Shown here piece by piece: positions 34,116 to 43,131 of a stretch of DNA of 64,000 nucleotides (positions are counted from its first letter, which is position 1; each line of letters starts with the position of its first letter). Origin of the DNA: Microbacterium sp. BR1 (lineage in GTDB: Bacteria; Actinomycetota; Actinomycetes; Actinomycetales; Microbacteriaceae); assembly GCF_002812725.1 (NCBI RefSeq), contig NZ_NMUN01000003.1, forward strand, positions 1 through 64,000, written 5' to 3'. Under the pieces are notes generated by a model, which had not been told where the DNA came from, did not search any database, and worked only from the letters and a program-made list of their open reading frames with translations. A program made the position numbers and the translations under genes.

Positions 34116-35685
34116 CGTCACCCCCGGGCTGAGCGACCAGCGCGAGCAGCGTGTCCATCGTCAGGTTCTCGCCGGGCAGCACGTCGACCACAACCCCGTC
34201 GCGCAGCACGGCGACACGATTCGCGACACGCACGACCTCTTCGAGCTCGGCGGAGATGAACATCACGGACAGCCCATTCTCGGCCATCTCGACAACGAGG
34301 TTCTGGATCTCGACCTTTGCGCCCACGTCGATACCGCGCGTCGGTTCATCGAGCAGGAGAACCTGCGGCGACAGGGCCAGGAGTCGTGCCAGCAAGACCT
34401 TTTGCTGGTTCCCGCCCGACAGGGTTCCCGCCGGGCGATCGAGGTCGGGCGGACGGATGTCCAGCGCCTCGACCCAGCTCGCGGCCAACTCGCGTCGACG
34501 AGCCGTCGGGATGCGGCGCAGGATGCCTCGATCCGCCTGAAGTGCCAGGGTGATGTTCTCGAGCACGCTGAGATCGCCGATGATCCCCTCGCGGCGGCGG
34601 TCCTCGGAAGAATAAAAAACGCCGAGGGCCATCGCGGCGCGCGGGCCGTCACCCGAGACATCCCTGCCCGATATACGGATGACCCCGCTGTCGACGCGAT
34701 CGACGCCACTGATCGCGCGCGCCAGTTCGCTCCGCCCCGAACCGAGCAGCCCCGCGACACCCAGCACCTCGCCTGCCGCCAGGTCGATGTCGGCCCCGCG
34801 CAGCCGACGCCCGACCGTGACGTCTCGCGCTATGACAAGGGCCTCGGGCTCGTCCGACGCGCCGTCGGGCGAGAGATCCGTGGCCGGTCGCCGCGTCGTC
34901 AACGCCGCAGCGCTCCGTCCCAGCATCGCCTCGACCAGATCGATCCGCAGCAGCTCCTCGGTGAGGTATTCGCCGACGAACTTGCCATCCCGCAGCACGG
35001 TGAGGCGGTCGCACAGCTCGTACACCTGATCGAGGAAGTGCGAGACGAACAGCACCGCGACACCGCGTTGCGTCAACTCGCGGATGACCCGGAACAGCTC
35101 GGCAACCTCGTCCAGATCGAGGCTCGATGTCGGCTCGTCGAGCACGAGCACCTTCACGTCGGTCGAGATGGCGCGTGCTATCGCAACGAGCTGCTGCACC
35201 GCCACCGAGTGGGTTCCGAGCAGCGACGCGGGATCGATGTCGACCCCCAACTCGGCGAGGATGTCGCGGGCTTCGCGCCGCATCGTCTTCCAGTCGATCC
35301 CACCGAGCCTGCGGGGCTCACGTCCCAGCGCGATGTTCTCGGCCACCGAGACGTTCGGCAACAGATCGATCTCTTGATAGACCGTGCTGATCCCGGCCCG
35401 CTGCGCGTCATGCGGTGATGCGAACCGCACAGCCACACCGTCGAGTTCGAGCCGTCCGGCATCCAACGGGTAAACGCCGGTGATGGCCTTGATGACGGTC
35501 GACTTGCCGGCCCCGTTCTCGCCCATCAGCGAATGGACCTCGCCGGGGAAGAGCCGCAGACCCACCCCGTCGATCACGGCGTCCGCGCCGAACCGGACCG
35601 TGGCGCCGGTCAGCTCGAGGATCGGCGCGGCCGGTTGCATCTGGCCATTATCGCGGTCGCGGGAGCGCAGGCCTCCGACCGACAT
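34108..35685 (-). CDS. Sugar ABC transporter ATP-binding protein (RbsA/YtfR-like), copy 2
   Basis: Double-domain ATPase, 525 aa. Domain 1: Walker A GENGAGKST with FPGEVHSLMGENGAGKST, a Q-loop VYQEIDLLPNVSV, a degenerate signature SVAVQQLVAIARAI and Walker B VLVLDEPTSSLD. Domain 2: degenerate GLLGSGRSELARAISG, an intact TLSGGNQQKVLLARLL and LLLDEPTRGID. This asymmetry is usual in the family. The start is uncertain: ATG 35685 is used, ATG 35640 is possible, and neither has a strong ribosome site. It is a paralogue of the ATPase at 37794-39329 in the same operon, which is unusual. Confidence 0.87.
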   Translation of the reverse strand: MSVGGLRSRDRDNGQMQPAAPILELTGATVRFGADAVIDGVGLRLFPGEVHSLMGENGAGKSTVIKAITGVYPLDAGRLELDGVAVRFASPHDAQRAGISTVYQEIDLLPNVSVAENIALGREPRRLGGIDWKTMRREARDILAELGVDIDPASLLGTHSVAVQQLVAIARAISTDVKVLVLDEPTSSLDLDEVAELFRVIRELTQRGVAVLFVSHFLDQVYELCDRLTVLRDGKFVGEYLTEELLRIDLVEAMLGRSAAALTTRRPATDLSPDGASDEPEALVIARDVTVGRRLRGADIDLAAGEVLGVAGLLGSGRSELARAISGVDRVDSGVIRISGRDVSGDGPRAAMALGVFYSSEDRRREGIIGDLSVLENITLALQADRGILRRIPTARRRELAASWVEALDIRPPDLDRPAGTLSGGNQQKVLLARLLALSPQVLLLDEPTRGIDVGAKVEIQNLVVEMAENGLSVMFISAELEEVVRVANRVAVLRDGVVVDVLPGENLTMDTLLALVAQPGGDDV

Positions 35686-35698
35686 CGGGCGCGCCGCG

Positions 35699-36730
35699 TT
35701 ACGTTCGCCGTTGCGAGCGCGCCACGATCACTCGCTGTACGACGATGAACACCAGAAGGAGGAAGCCGATGATGATCTGCGTCCACGACTGCTCGGCGCC
35801 CATGAACGAGATCAGCTTCTTGATCGTCCCGTAGACGAGCACGCCGACGAGCGACCCCAGCACGTACCCGGTGCCGCCGGCGAGCAGTGTGCCGCCGATC
35901 ACGACCGCGGCGATCGCATCCAGCTCCGTGCCGATGCCGTTGCGCGGATAACCCGCCCCCGAATACGCCGTGAGCAGCAGGCCGGCGACACCGCCGCAGA
36001 CACCGCTGATGACGTACACGAGGATCTTCGTGCGCGCGACCTTGAGGCCCATCAGCCGGGCGGACTGTTCACTGCCGCCGATCGCATAGACGGTGCGGCC
36101 GAACCGCGTCCAATGCAGCACATAGAACGCGATGGCGACGACCGCGAGCGCGATGAGCCCCGTCGGGGTGATGTACCACCCGCCGAAGGCGAAGCGGGTG
36201 CGCTGCAACCAGAGCACCGCCGGGTCCTCCACGCGGATCGACGACAGGCTGACGACGAATGCGAGGCCGCGGGCCAGGAAGAGCCCCGCGAGTGACGCGA
36301 TGAACGGCTGCACGTTGAAGTACTGCACGAGGACGCCGATCATGAGACCGATCGCGGCCCCACCCAGCAGCATCACGGGGATCACGACGATAGCGGGCAG
36401 CTGCTGGGAGAGCAGGCTCGCGCTCAGGATGCCGGTGAAAGCCATGACGGACCCGACCGACAGGTCGATGCCGCCCGTCAGGATGACGAAGGTCATGCCG
36501 ACGGCGAGCACAACGAGGTAGGCGTTGTCGAGCAGGAGGGCCGACAGGTTGCCGGGCGTCAGGAAGCGATCGAAGCGCACCTGCGCCGCGACCAGCAGGA
36601 TGACGAGGATGGCGACCGCGGCAAGCGTCGGCATGAGCGACGAACGCCTGCTCATGAACGTGTTGTAGCGCGCGAGGAGGCCGCGTTCGGTTGGCGGAGT
36701 GCTCGGTCGGGCCTGCAGTTCCGTGGTCAT
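35699..36730 (-). CDS. Sugar ABC transporter permease (RbsC/YtfT-like)
   Basis: Inner-membrane permease, 343 aa, with about ten hydrophobic segments and the family signature GGIDLSVGSVMAFTG (near residue 85-100) plus GIGTELDAIAAVVIGGTLLAGG, characteristic of the ribose/galactofuranose permease family. It overlaps the other permease by 4 bp (36727-36730). The two permeases probably form a heterodimer. Confidence 0.9.
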   Translation of the reverse strand: MTTELQARPSTPPTERGLLARYNTFMSRRSSLMPTLAAVAILVILLVAAQVRFDRFLTPGNLSALLLDNAYLVVLAVGMTFVILTGGIDLSVGSVMAFTGILSASLLSQQLPAIVVIPVMLLGGAAIGLMIGVLVQYFNVQPFIASLAGLFLARGLAFVVSLSSIRVEDPAVLWLQRTRFAFGGWYITPTGLIALAVVAIAFYVLHWTRFGRTVYAIGGSEQSARLMGLKVARTKILVYVISGVCGGVAGLLLTAYSGAGYPRNGIGTELDAIAAVVIGGTLLAGGTGYVLGSLVGVLVYGTIKKLISFMGAEQSWTQIIIGFLLLVFIVVQRVIVARSQRRT

Positions 36731-37797
36731 GATGCAACCTCCGCCTTGTTCGAGGTGACGAGCGGGCTGCCGTTCGGCGTATCCGTGGGTCGTGGGGTGC
36801 GCCGTCGGGTCAGGTCCCGGATCGTCTTGTGGAGTCGTGGCGATTGCAGGATGACGACGACCACCACGACGACGGCGAAGAACACCGGGCTCTGCGCCGG
36901 GGGAACCCCGAGGAAGAGGATCGTCTTGTCGAGCGTCTGGATGATCAGCACGCCGACGACCGTGCCCGCGATCGTGAACTTGCCGCCCATGAGCGACGTG
37001 CCACCGAGCACGACCGCGAGGATCGCGTACAGCTCGATGAACAGCCCCGCCGCGTTGGCGTCCGCGGCGCGGATGTTGGCGCTGTAGATCACCCCGGCGA
37101 TGCCGGCGAGCAGTCCGCTTGCCAGGTAGGCGCCGAAGACGATGCCCCGTGATCGGACACCGGCCAGGCGGCTCGCCTGCGGGTTGATGCCGACCGCCTC
37201 GGTCAGGACGCCGAGGGCCGTGCGGCGCTCCGCGAGCGCGACCACGATGATCGCCCCCAGGGCGATCAGGAAGGCGACGGGCAGGAACAGCAGGTATCCG
37301 GTCGCGATGAACGAATAGGGCGCGCTGTTCACGGTCGTGATGAAGCCATCCGTGATCAGCAGCGCGACACCGCGCCCCGCGAGCATCAGCACGAGGGTCG
37401 CGATGATCGGTTGGATCCCGACCACCGAGACGAGCAGGCCGTTCCAGGCCCCGAGCGCCAACGAGACGCCGAGCGCGACCACGAGCGCCAGCATGACCGT
37501 CGGCAGCCCGCCGGGATCGCTGGATGCGTCGATGATCGTCAGGGCGACCGCGCCCGAGACGGCCATGATCGCGCCGACCGACAGGTCGATTCCGCGAGTC
37601 GCGATGACGACGGTCATCCCGAGTGCGACGAGCATGAGCGGCGCACTCGTGCGGAGGATGTCGATGAGCACCCCGTACAGCTGCCCGTCGCGCACGGTCA
37701 CGACGATGAACTGCGGCCGGACGATCGTGTTGACGAGGATCAGGGTGAGAAGCGCCGTGATGGGCCAGAACAGCCTGTGGCGCATGACTTTCTTCAT
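36727..37797 (-). CDS. Sugar ABC transporter permease (RbsC/YjfF-like)
   Basis: Inner-membrane permease, 356 aa. ATRGIDLSVGAIMAVSG and AGLFIELYAILAVVLGGTSL are the family signatures. The C-terminal cytoplasmic tail is rich in Arg, Thr and Pro. It overlaps the upstream ATPase (37794) and the downstream permease, each by 4 bp, so the operon is tightly coupled. Confidence 0.9.
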   Translation of the reverse strand: MKKVMRHRLFWPITALLTLILVNTIVRPQFIVVTVRDGQLYGVLIDILRTSAPLMLVALGMTVVIATRGIDLSVGAIMAVSGAVALTIIDASSDPGGLPTVMLALVVALGVSLALGAWNGLLVSVVGIQPIIATLVLMLAGRGVALLITDGFITTVNSAPYSFIATGYLLFLPVAFLIALGAIIVVALAERRTALGVLTEAVGINPQASRLAGVRSRGIVFGAYLASGLLAGIAGVIYSANIRAADANAAGLFIELYAILAVVLGGTSLMGGKFTIAGTVVGVLIIQTLDKTILFLGVPPAQSPVFFAVVVVVVVILQSPRLHKTIRDLTRRRTPRPTDTPNGSPLVTSNKAEVAS

Positions 37798-39329
37798 GCT
37801 GCGTTCCCTTCGCCGCCTTCGGCGATGTAGTCGATGAGGTCGTCGAGATCTGTGCGGCTCGAGTCGAGTTCGCCGATGCGCCGACGATCGCGCATCACCA
37901 CGACCCGCTGAGCCAGGCGCAGAACCTCTTCGAGCTCGGAGGAGATGAAGACCACCGCGAGACCCTGGGCGCTCAGCTCGGCGACCTTGCGCTGGATGTC
38001 GGCCTTGGCCCCGACGTCGATGCCGCGGGTGGGTTCGTCGAGCACGATCAATTCGGGGGCGGTGGCGAGCCAGCGCCCGAGGAGGACCTTCTGCTGGTTG
38101 CCGCCGGAGAGGTTTCCGGCGAGCTGGTTCGGGTCTGCGGGACGCACCCCGAGCGCCTTGATGTACTCGCTCACGATCGCATCCTGCTCCCCGCGGGGGA
38201 TCTTGTGCAGTGCGCCTCGCCGGGCTTGGATGCCGAGGACGATGTTCTCGCCCACGGTGAGGTCGGCGATGATGCCTTCCTCGCGGCGGTTTTCCGACGA
38301 GAAGGCGATCCGATTCTCGATCGCGTGGCGCGGGGTCGTGACCCGGACGGGCTTGCCCTTGACCTCGATCTGTCCCGAGTCTGCGCGATCGGCGCCGTAC
38401 AGCAGCCGGACGAGCTCCGTGCGCCCCGATCCGAGCAGGCCCGCAAGCCCCACGACCTCGCCGGGATAGACATCCAGATCCGCCGGTTCGAGAACACCGC
38501 GGCGTCCCACACCCGTCGCCTGGAGAACGGGGGTGCCGCTGCGGTCGATGATGCGCTCGGATACCGTGGCGAGCGCGGCGAGTTCGTCGAGCTCGCGGCC
38601 GATCATCTTGGTCACGAGCTGCCCGCGGGGAAGATCGCTCGCCAGGTACTCACCGACCAGACGGCCGTTGCGGAGCACGGTGATGCGGTCGGAGATCTCG
38701 TACACCTGGTCGAGGAAGTGACTGACGAACAGGATGGCCACGCCCCGATCCCGGAGCGTGCGGATCACGGTGAAGAGCTGCTCGACCTCGTTCCGGTCCA
38801 GGCTCGAGGTCGGTTCGTCGAGGATCAGCACCTTGGCGTCGAGCACCATCGCCCGGCTGATGGCGACGAGCTGCTGGACCGCGATCGAGTGGCTCGAGAG
38901 GATCGAGCGCGGGTCGATGTGCTGGCCGAGATTGTCGAGCTGTTCGGCGGCTGCTCGGTGCACGGCCTTCCAGTCGATCGTCGCGCCGCGGCGGATCTCT
39001 TGGCCGAGCATCACGTTCTCGCCCACCGAGAGGTTGGGGGCGAGGTTCACCTCTTGATAGACCGTCGAGATACCGGCGGCTTGAGCGTCCGCCGTCGTTT
39101 CGAAGACCCGCTCGACGCCGCCGACGCGGATCGTGCCGGAGTCGATCGAGTAGACGCCCGTGAGTGCCTTGATGAGGGTGGACTTTCCGGCGCCGTTCTC
39201 GCCCATGAGCGAGTGCACCTCGCCCGGCCGGAGCGTCAGGGCAACGTCATCCAGGGCCAGAACCCCGGGAAAGCGGATCGTGACGCCGGTCATCTCGATC
39301 ACCGGGGGGACTTCGGTGTCCGCGGGCAT
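37794..39329 (-). CDS. Sugar ABC transporter ATP-binding protein (RbsA/YtfR-like), copy 1
   Basis: Double-domain ATPase, 511 aa. Domain 1 has GENGAGKST and VLILDEPTSSLD with SIAVQQLVAISRAM; domain 2 has a degenerate GLLGSGRTELVRLLYG and NLSGGNQQKVLLGRWLA with VLDEPTRGID. It follows the binding-protein gene after 98 bp containing a strong hairpin, and it overlaps the YjfF-like permease by 4 bp. Either ATPase alone would complete the transporter, so the operon may build a hetero-ATPase or carry a redundant copy. Confidence 0.9.
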   Translation of the reverse strand: MPADTEVPPVIEMTGVTIRFPGVLALDDVALTLRPGEVHSLMGENGAGKSTLIKALTGVYSIDSGTIRVGGVERVFETTADAQAAGISTVYQEVNLAPNLSVGENVMLGQEIRRGATIDWKAVHRAAAEQLDNLGQHIDPRSILSSHSIAVQQLVAISRAMVLDAKVLILDEPTSSLDRNEVEQLFTVIRTLRDRGVAILFVSHFLDQVYEISDRITVLRNGRLVGEYLASDLPRGQLVTKMIGRELDELAALATVSERIIDRSGTPVLQATGVGRRGVLEPADLDVYPGEVVGLAGLLGSGRTELVRLLYGADRADSGQIEVKGKPVRVTTPRHAIENRIAFSSENRREEGIIADLTVGENIVLGIQARRGALHKIPRGEQDAIVSEYIKALGVRPADPNQLAGNLSGGNQQKVLLGRWLATAPELIVLDEPTRGIDVGAKADIQRKVAELSAQGLAVVFISSELEEVLRLAQRVVVMRDRRRIGELDSSRTDLDDLIDYIAEGGEGNAA

Positions 39330-39357
39330 GGCTTCTTCGCCTTTCGTGCAGTGGTGC

Positions 39358-39393
39358 CCGAAGCCGCCGGGAAGTGGTTCCCGACGGCTTCGG
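39358..39393 (-). promoter_or_regulatory. Hairpin between binding-protein and ATPase genes
   Basis: CCGAAGCCG-C-CGGGAA (39358-39373) pairs with TTCCCG-A-CGGCTTCGG (39378-39393) around GTGG: 15 base pairs with one C-A mismatch. It lies between the binding-protein stop (39428) and the ATPase start (39329). There is no T-run. It most likely stabilises or attenuates the transcript so that the binding protein exceeds the membrane parts. Confidence 0.75.
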
Positions 39394-39427
39394 ACGGGTG
39401 ATCCGTGCTGGTTATCCGGTCAGCGGA

Positions 39428-40420
39428 TCAGTACAGACGGGAGTCGATCACCTTCGCGGCCTCTTCGGGCGTGAAGCTCAGGTCCTCGACGTAGTACTCC
39501 TTCTCGACCTCGTTGCCCGCCAGGACATCGGTCACGATGCCGGCGGCGAGGTCACCGAGGAGCGGGTTGCACTCGACGATGAAGTTGATCTTGCCGTCGA
39601 TCAGGGCGAGCATGCCGTCCTTGACCGCGTCGATCGAGATGATCTTGATGTCCTCGCCCGGAACGGCACCGGCAGCTTCGATCGCCTCGATGGCGCCGAG
39701 CGCCATGTCGTCGTTGTGCGCGTAGACCAGGTCGATCCCATCGACGCCGTACTTCTGCAGGAAGCCCTCCATGACCTTCTTGCCACCGTCACGGGTGAAG
39801 TCGCCCGTCTGCGAGTCGATCTTCTCGATCTGGGTGCCCTCGATGGCCTCGTCGAAGCCGGCGGCGCGCTCGTTGGCAGGAGCCGATCCCGTTGTTCCCT
39901 CGAGCACGACCATGTTGGTCGGGGTGTCGCCGAAGTTCTCGGCTGCCCAGGTGCCGGCGGTCACGCCCTCCTTGCGGAAGTCGAGGCCGACCCAGCTGGC
40001 GTAGAGGTCGTCGGAGGCCGAGACCGTGCGGTCCTCGAGCACGACGGGGATGCCGGCATCCGCTGCTTCCTGCAGGACGTCGTCCCAACCGTCCTCCACG
40101 ATGGGCGCGATGACGATGGCGTCGACGCCCTGGTTGATGAAGTCGCGCACGGCCGCGATCTGCGCCGCGGGGTCGTTGTCGGCCGCGTTGAAGATCAGGT
40201 CGAACCCGTTCTCTGCCGAGAACGCCGTCTTCATCGACTCCGTGTTGGCCGAGCGCCATCCGGACTCCGATCCGGTCTGAGCGAAGCCGACCGTGATCGT
40301 CTCGTCGCCCCCGCCATCGCCGCCGTTGCCGGCATCGGTGGAGCTCGAGCATCCGGCAGCCGTCAGAGCGATCGCTCCTGCGAGTGCGAGACCGGCGAAG
40401 AGCTTGCCTTTTCTGATCAT
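39428..40420 (-). CDS. Sugar ABC transporter substrate-binding lipoprotein (YtfQ-like)
   Basis: Type I sugar-binding lipoprotein, 330 aa: signal with lipobox AAGC (Cys24) and a Gly/Asp-rich linker. The mature start ETITVGFAQTGSESGWRSAN is characteristic of YtfQ-type proteins (galactofuranose or related furanoses), with QGVDAIVIAPIVEDGWDDVL and YAHNDDMALGAIEA following. ATG 40420 has a strong GGAGG upstream and opens the signal; the longer frame to 40516 would run through the operator. First gene of the 40420-33069 operon. The exact sugar is not certain. Confidence 0.9.
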   Translation of the reverse strand: MIRKGKLFAGLALAGAIALTAAGCSSSTDAGNGGDGGGDETITVGFAQTGSESGWRSANTESMKTAFSAENGFDLIFNAADNDPAAQIAAVRDFINQGVDAIVIAPIVEDGWDDVLQEAADAGIPVVLEDRTVSASDDLYASWVGLDFRKEGVTAGTWAAENFGDTPTNMVVLEGTTGSAPANERAAGFDEAIEGTQIEKIDSQTGDFTRDGGKKVMEGFLQKYGVDGIDLVYAHNDDMALGAIEAIEAAGAVPGEDIKIISIDAVKDGMLALIDGKINFIVECNPLLGDLAAGIVTDVLAGNEVEKEYYVEDLSFTPEEAAKVIDSRLY

Positions 40421-40499
40421 TCCAAAACCTCCTCGTTCTGGGCCGGCCCCTGTGCCGGCATCCTTGGTGCGCGTCGCTTTCGAGTTCGCGTCGCAGCTG

Positions 40500-40517
40500 A
40501 ATGTTAGCCCTAACATT
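40500..40517. promoter_or_regulatory. LacI-type operator AATGTTAGCCCTAACATT
   Basis: Inverted repeat AATGTTAG-CC-CTAACATT, 80 bp upstream of the binding-protein start in a 290-bp intergenic region that holds no gene. LacI-family regulators of furanose and arabinose systems bind similar centrally symmetric TGTTAGC-like sites. The operon's own LacI protein (33069) is the likely ligand-responsive repressor. Confidence 0.8.
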
Positions 40518-40710
40518 TCGCATCACAAAAGAGCGAGTTTGGTAACGATTGCGTCACGCAAGCCGCGTTTTTCAGAGCGTTTCGGGCGCGCTACGCAGGA
40601 AATTGACCGAAAGTGAGCCATCACATGTGATGAAATCACGCGACACGCCTCGTGCCATCCCACAACCGGTCCGCCCCGGAGATCCGCGGCGACCCCGGTA
40701 ATCTGAACGG

Positions 40711-41106
40711 ATGGCCGACGTGGTGGGACTCATCGCCGAGGTCTTCACGTGGATCGGCGTGCTGGGAGCCATCGGGCTCGCCTTTCTCGCCCTCGTCGCG
40801 CGCATCGCGGACGGCGACTGGGCTCCGGCGCGCGCGGTCGTCGAGCACACCGATGAGGGCTCGGTCGTGCGCTGGTTCGACGACCAAGGCAGGGTGAACG
40901 AGGCGCCCCTCGGCGCGCACGACCTCGCGAAGATCGGCCATCGCGACATGGCGGACATCGAGTACCGCCGGGGCTGGCAGAACCGTATGCGCCTGACGCA
41001 CGGGTCGCCCGCCGTTCGTGTCTTCGTTCGGCTGTCGCTGTTGTTCGCGGCCGTCGCCGTGCTGGCCTATGCGGCCGGGTGGATCGCACTGATCGTCGAG
41101 GGGTGA
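40711..41106 (+). CDS. Hypothetical two-helix membrane protein
   Basis: A 131-aa protein I do not recognise. It has an N-terminal transmembrane helix (about 5-32, FTWIGVLGAIGLAFLALVAR), a central soluble stretch with an SH3-like beta pattern (ARAVVEHTDEGSVVRWFDDQ), and a C-terminal helix (about 108-128, LLFAAVAVLAYAAGWIALIV). Codon use matches neighbours. It is followed 21 bp later by the NIPSNAP-like gene. Probably a membrane protein of unknown role. Confidence 0.6.
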   Translation: MADVVGLIAEVFTWIGVLGAIGLAFLALVARIADGDWAPARAVVEHTDEGSVVRWFDDQGRVNEAPLGAHDLAKIGHRDMADIEYRRGWQNRMRLTHGSPAVRVFVRLSLLFAAVAVLAYAAGWIALIVEG

Positions 41107-41127
41107 CCCGCATGTCAAGCTGGGTGG

Positions 41128-41427
41128 GTGAAGACCATCCAGCTGCGCACGTACACGATCGTCGATGGAGAGTTCGACGCCTTCCTCGCCTGGTGGAAGG
41201 AATGGATGCCTCGGGTTCGGGCCGCCGCGGGATTCGATATCGAGTTCGCCTACGCGGTGCGCGAATCGAACCAGTTCGTCTGGGCCGTGAGCGCCCCGGG
41301 TGACGAGGCCGCGTTCGTCGAGCTCGAGACGACGTACATGGCATCGGATGGCCGGGCCGCAGCGTTCGCGGGTCAGCCGAAGCGTGTGGACGTCAGCGTG
41401 GTGACGTTCGTCGAGGCTCTCGCCTAG
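41128..41427 (+). CDS. NIPSNAP family protein
   Basis: A 99-aa ferredoxin-like dimeric-barrel protein. MKTIQLRTYTIVDGEFDAFL, FDIEFAYAVRESNQFVWAVS and the ending DVSVVTFVEAL fit the NIPSNAP pattern. It starts at GTG 41128. The function is unknown; homologues often sit with oxidoreductases. Confidence 0.72.
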   Translation: MKTIQLRTYTIVDGEFDAFLAWWKEWMPRVRAAAGFDIEFAYAVRESNQFVWAVSAPGDEAAFVELETTYMASDGRAAAFAGQPKRVDVSVVTFVEALA

Positions 41428-41461
41428 ACCCGCCCCCGCGCCCGCGCCCCGCGGACGGCGC

Positions 41462-41540
41462 CGAGTGCACGACCTATTGCCGAGTGCACCACTTATTCGC
41501 CGTGCGCAACCCGTGCACTCGACGCTAAGTCGTGCGCTCG
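41462..41540. repeat. Four copies of a CGAGTGCAC-type motif in direct and inverted order
   Basis: CGAGTGCACGACCTATT (41462-41478) and CGAGTGCACCACTTATT (41481-41497) are direct repeats. GTGCACTCG (41513-41521) and GCTAAGTCGTGCGCTCG (41524-41540) are inverted copies. The block sits just upstream of pncA and can fold into a cruciform or hairpin. It could be a REP-like intergenic element, a terminator for the NIPSNAP gene, or a regulator site. Confidence 0.6.
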
Positions 41541-41584
41541 CCGCGCCCCGTCACGGGGGCGGCGCGCGGCGCTACGCTCGGGGG

Positions 41585-42151
41585 ATGACCAAGGCGCTGT
41601 TCATCGTCGATGTCCAGAACGACTTCACCGAGGGTGGGGCCCTCGCCGTCGCCGGCGGTGATGCTGTCGCTGCGAAGATCACGGACTATCTCGAGACCCA
41701 CGGCGACGAGTACGACGTCATCGTCGCCTCGCGTGACTGGCACGATCCCGACCACGACAACGGCGGTCACTTCCACCCCCAACCCGACTACATCGACACC
41801 TGGCCCGTGCACTGCGTCTCGGGCACCGAGGGCGCCGAGTACGACCCCGAACTCGACACCTCGCGCGTCACGCATCACGTCAGGAAAGGGCAGGGCATTC
41901 CCGCCTACTCGCTCTACGAGGGGACGGCAGACGATGGCAGCAACGTCGCCGAGCTCATCGAGGCGAACGGCGTGACCGACGTGGATGTCGTGGGTCTCGC
42001 CACCGACTACTGCGTGCGCGCCTCCGCCCTGGATGCCATCGCGCACGGTCGACACGTTCGGGTCCTGACAGACATGGTCGCCGGGGTGGCGGACGAGACG
42101 AGTGAGGCCGCGCTCGCCGAGCTGAAGCGGGCCGGAGCAGAACTGGTGTGA
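41585..42151 (+). CDS. pncA: Nicotinamidase (PncA, isochorismatase fold)
   Basis: Amidohydrolase converting nicotinamide to nicotinate in NAD salvage, 188 aa. The catalytic triad is Asp9 (FIVDVQNDF), Lys101 (HVRKGQGIPAYS) and Cys143 (ATDYCVRAS). Metal ligands fit Asp51, His53, His62 and His76 in RDWHDPDHDNGGHF and WPVHCV. ATG 41585 begins the core strand; the upstream in-frame extension overlaps the repeat block. It overlaps the next gene by GTGTGA. Confidence 0.92.
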   Translation: MTKALFIVDVQNDFTEGGALAVAGGDAVAAKITDYLETHGDEYDVIVASRDWHDPDHDNGGHFHPQPDYIDTWPVHCVSGTEGAEYDPELDTSRVTHHVRKGQGIPAYSLYEGTADDGSNVAELIEANGVTDVDVVGLATDYCVRASALDAIAHGRHVRVLTDMVAGVADETSEAALAELKRAGAELV

Positions 42152-43131
42152 CCGCGACCACCCGCACCCTCACGACCGGCAGGCGCCGGGGCATCCTGGT
42201 CGCCCTGTCGCTGATCGCGATCGTCGCGGTCTACGCGGTCTCGGTTGCGCTGTACGCGCTGGGCGGGCAGGTCACGGATGTCGATGCGGACGAACCCGAG
42301 AAGTGGGACGTCAAGCTCTCGGTCGTGCCGCAGTCGGTTGATGCCGTTCGCGACCGTGTCGCGGTCCGGATCGACGTGGAAAACCCGGGGCCGGCCGACA
42401 ACGACTACGGGTTGACGGAAACCCTCGGCGTTCTCGTCAGCGGAGCCGACGGCGACCGGATGCTCGAGTTCGGGTCCAGCGGGGTGCCCTCGCCGGTCTC
42501 GGTCGAGCTGGTGACGGACGGTGTTGTCGAGCAGTGGCCGTTCGATTCGCACACGGGTGTGACGACGATCATCGCCTACCGGCTGGTCGACGGAGAGCCC
42601 CAAGCTCTCAGAACGTGGGTGACCGCCTCGGGCCGCGTGCCGGGGTGGAGCATCTCGGCGCACGAGGTCGATCTCGGGATGCAAGCCGAGTTCGACGGCG
42701 TGAGGGAAGACGTCGACGCGATGGAGATCACCGCCACACGGTCGGGGAGCACGATCACGTTCGGCATCGTGCTGCTCGGGCTCATGATCGTCATGCCGGT
42801 GCTCGTGCTGACCGTGGCGATCGCGGTTTATCGCGGGCGGCGGCGCGTTGAGGCATCCTTCATGAGCTGGATGGGCGCGATGCTGTTCGCGACGATTCCG
42901 CTGCGCACCTTCCTGCCCGGGTCGCCGCCGATCGGATCGTGGATCGACTTCTTGATCGTGTTGTGGGTGATCGTCGGACTCATCGGCGGGCTGGCGATCT
43001 ACGTCGCGGCGTGGATGCGGTGGTCACCGGCGCCCGACGCGCCCCCGGAAGCCTCAGTCGGCGTGCCGCTCGAGGAACGCGTAGACCTCGGAGTCGTCGA
43101 CGCCCGGGAAGGCGCCGCGCGGCAGGGGTGA
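42148..43131 (+). CDS. DUF4436 family membrane protein
   Basis: A 327-aa protein with an N-terminal transmembrane helix (about 14-38), an extracellular beta-rich domain (about 45-205), and three C-terminal hydrophobic segments (about 208-295), the layout of DUF4436 proteins known mainly from mycobacteria and relatives. It starts at GTG 42148 overlapping the pncA stop. The last 78 bp overlap the 3' end of the convergent regulator gene. The function is unknown. Confidence 0.75.
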   Translation: MTATTRTLTTGRRRGILVALSLIAIVAVYAVSVALYALGGQVTDVDADEPEKWDVKLSVVPQSVDAVRDRVAVRIDVENPGPADNDYGLTETLGVLVSGADGDRMLEFGSSGVPSPVSVELVTDGVVEQWPFDSHTGVTTIIAYRLVDGEPQALRTWVTASGRVPGWSISAHEVDLGMQAEFDGVREDVDAMEITATRSGSTITFGIVLLGLMIVMPVLVLTVAIAVYRGRRRVEASFMSWMGAMLFATIPLRTFLPGSPPIGSWIDFLIVLWVIVGLIGGLAIYVAAWMRWSPAPDAPPEASVGVPLEERVDLGVVDAREGAARQG

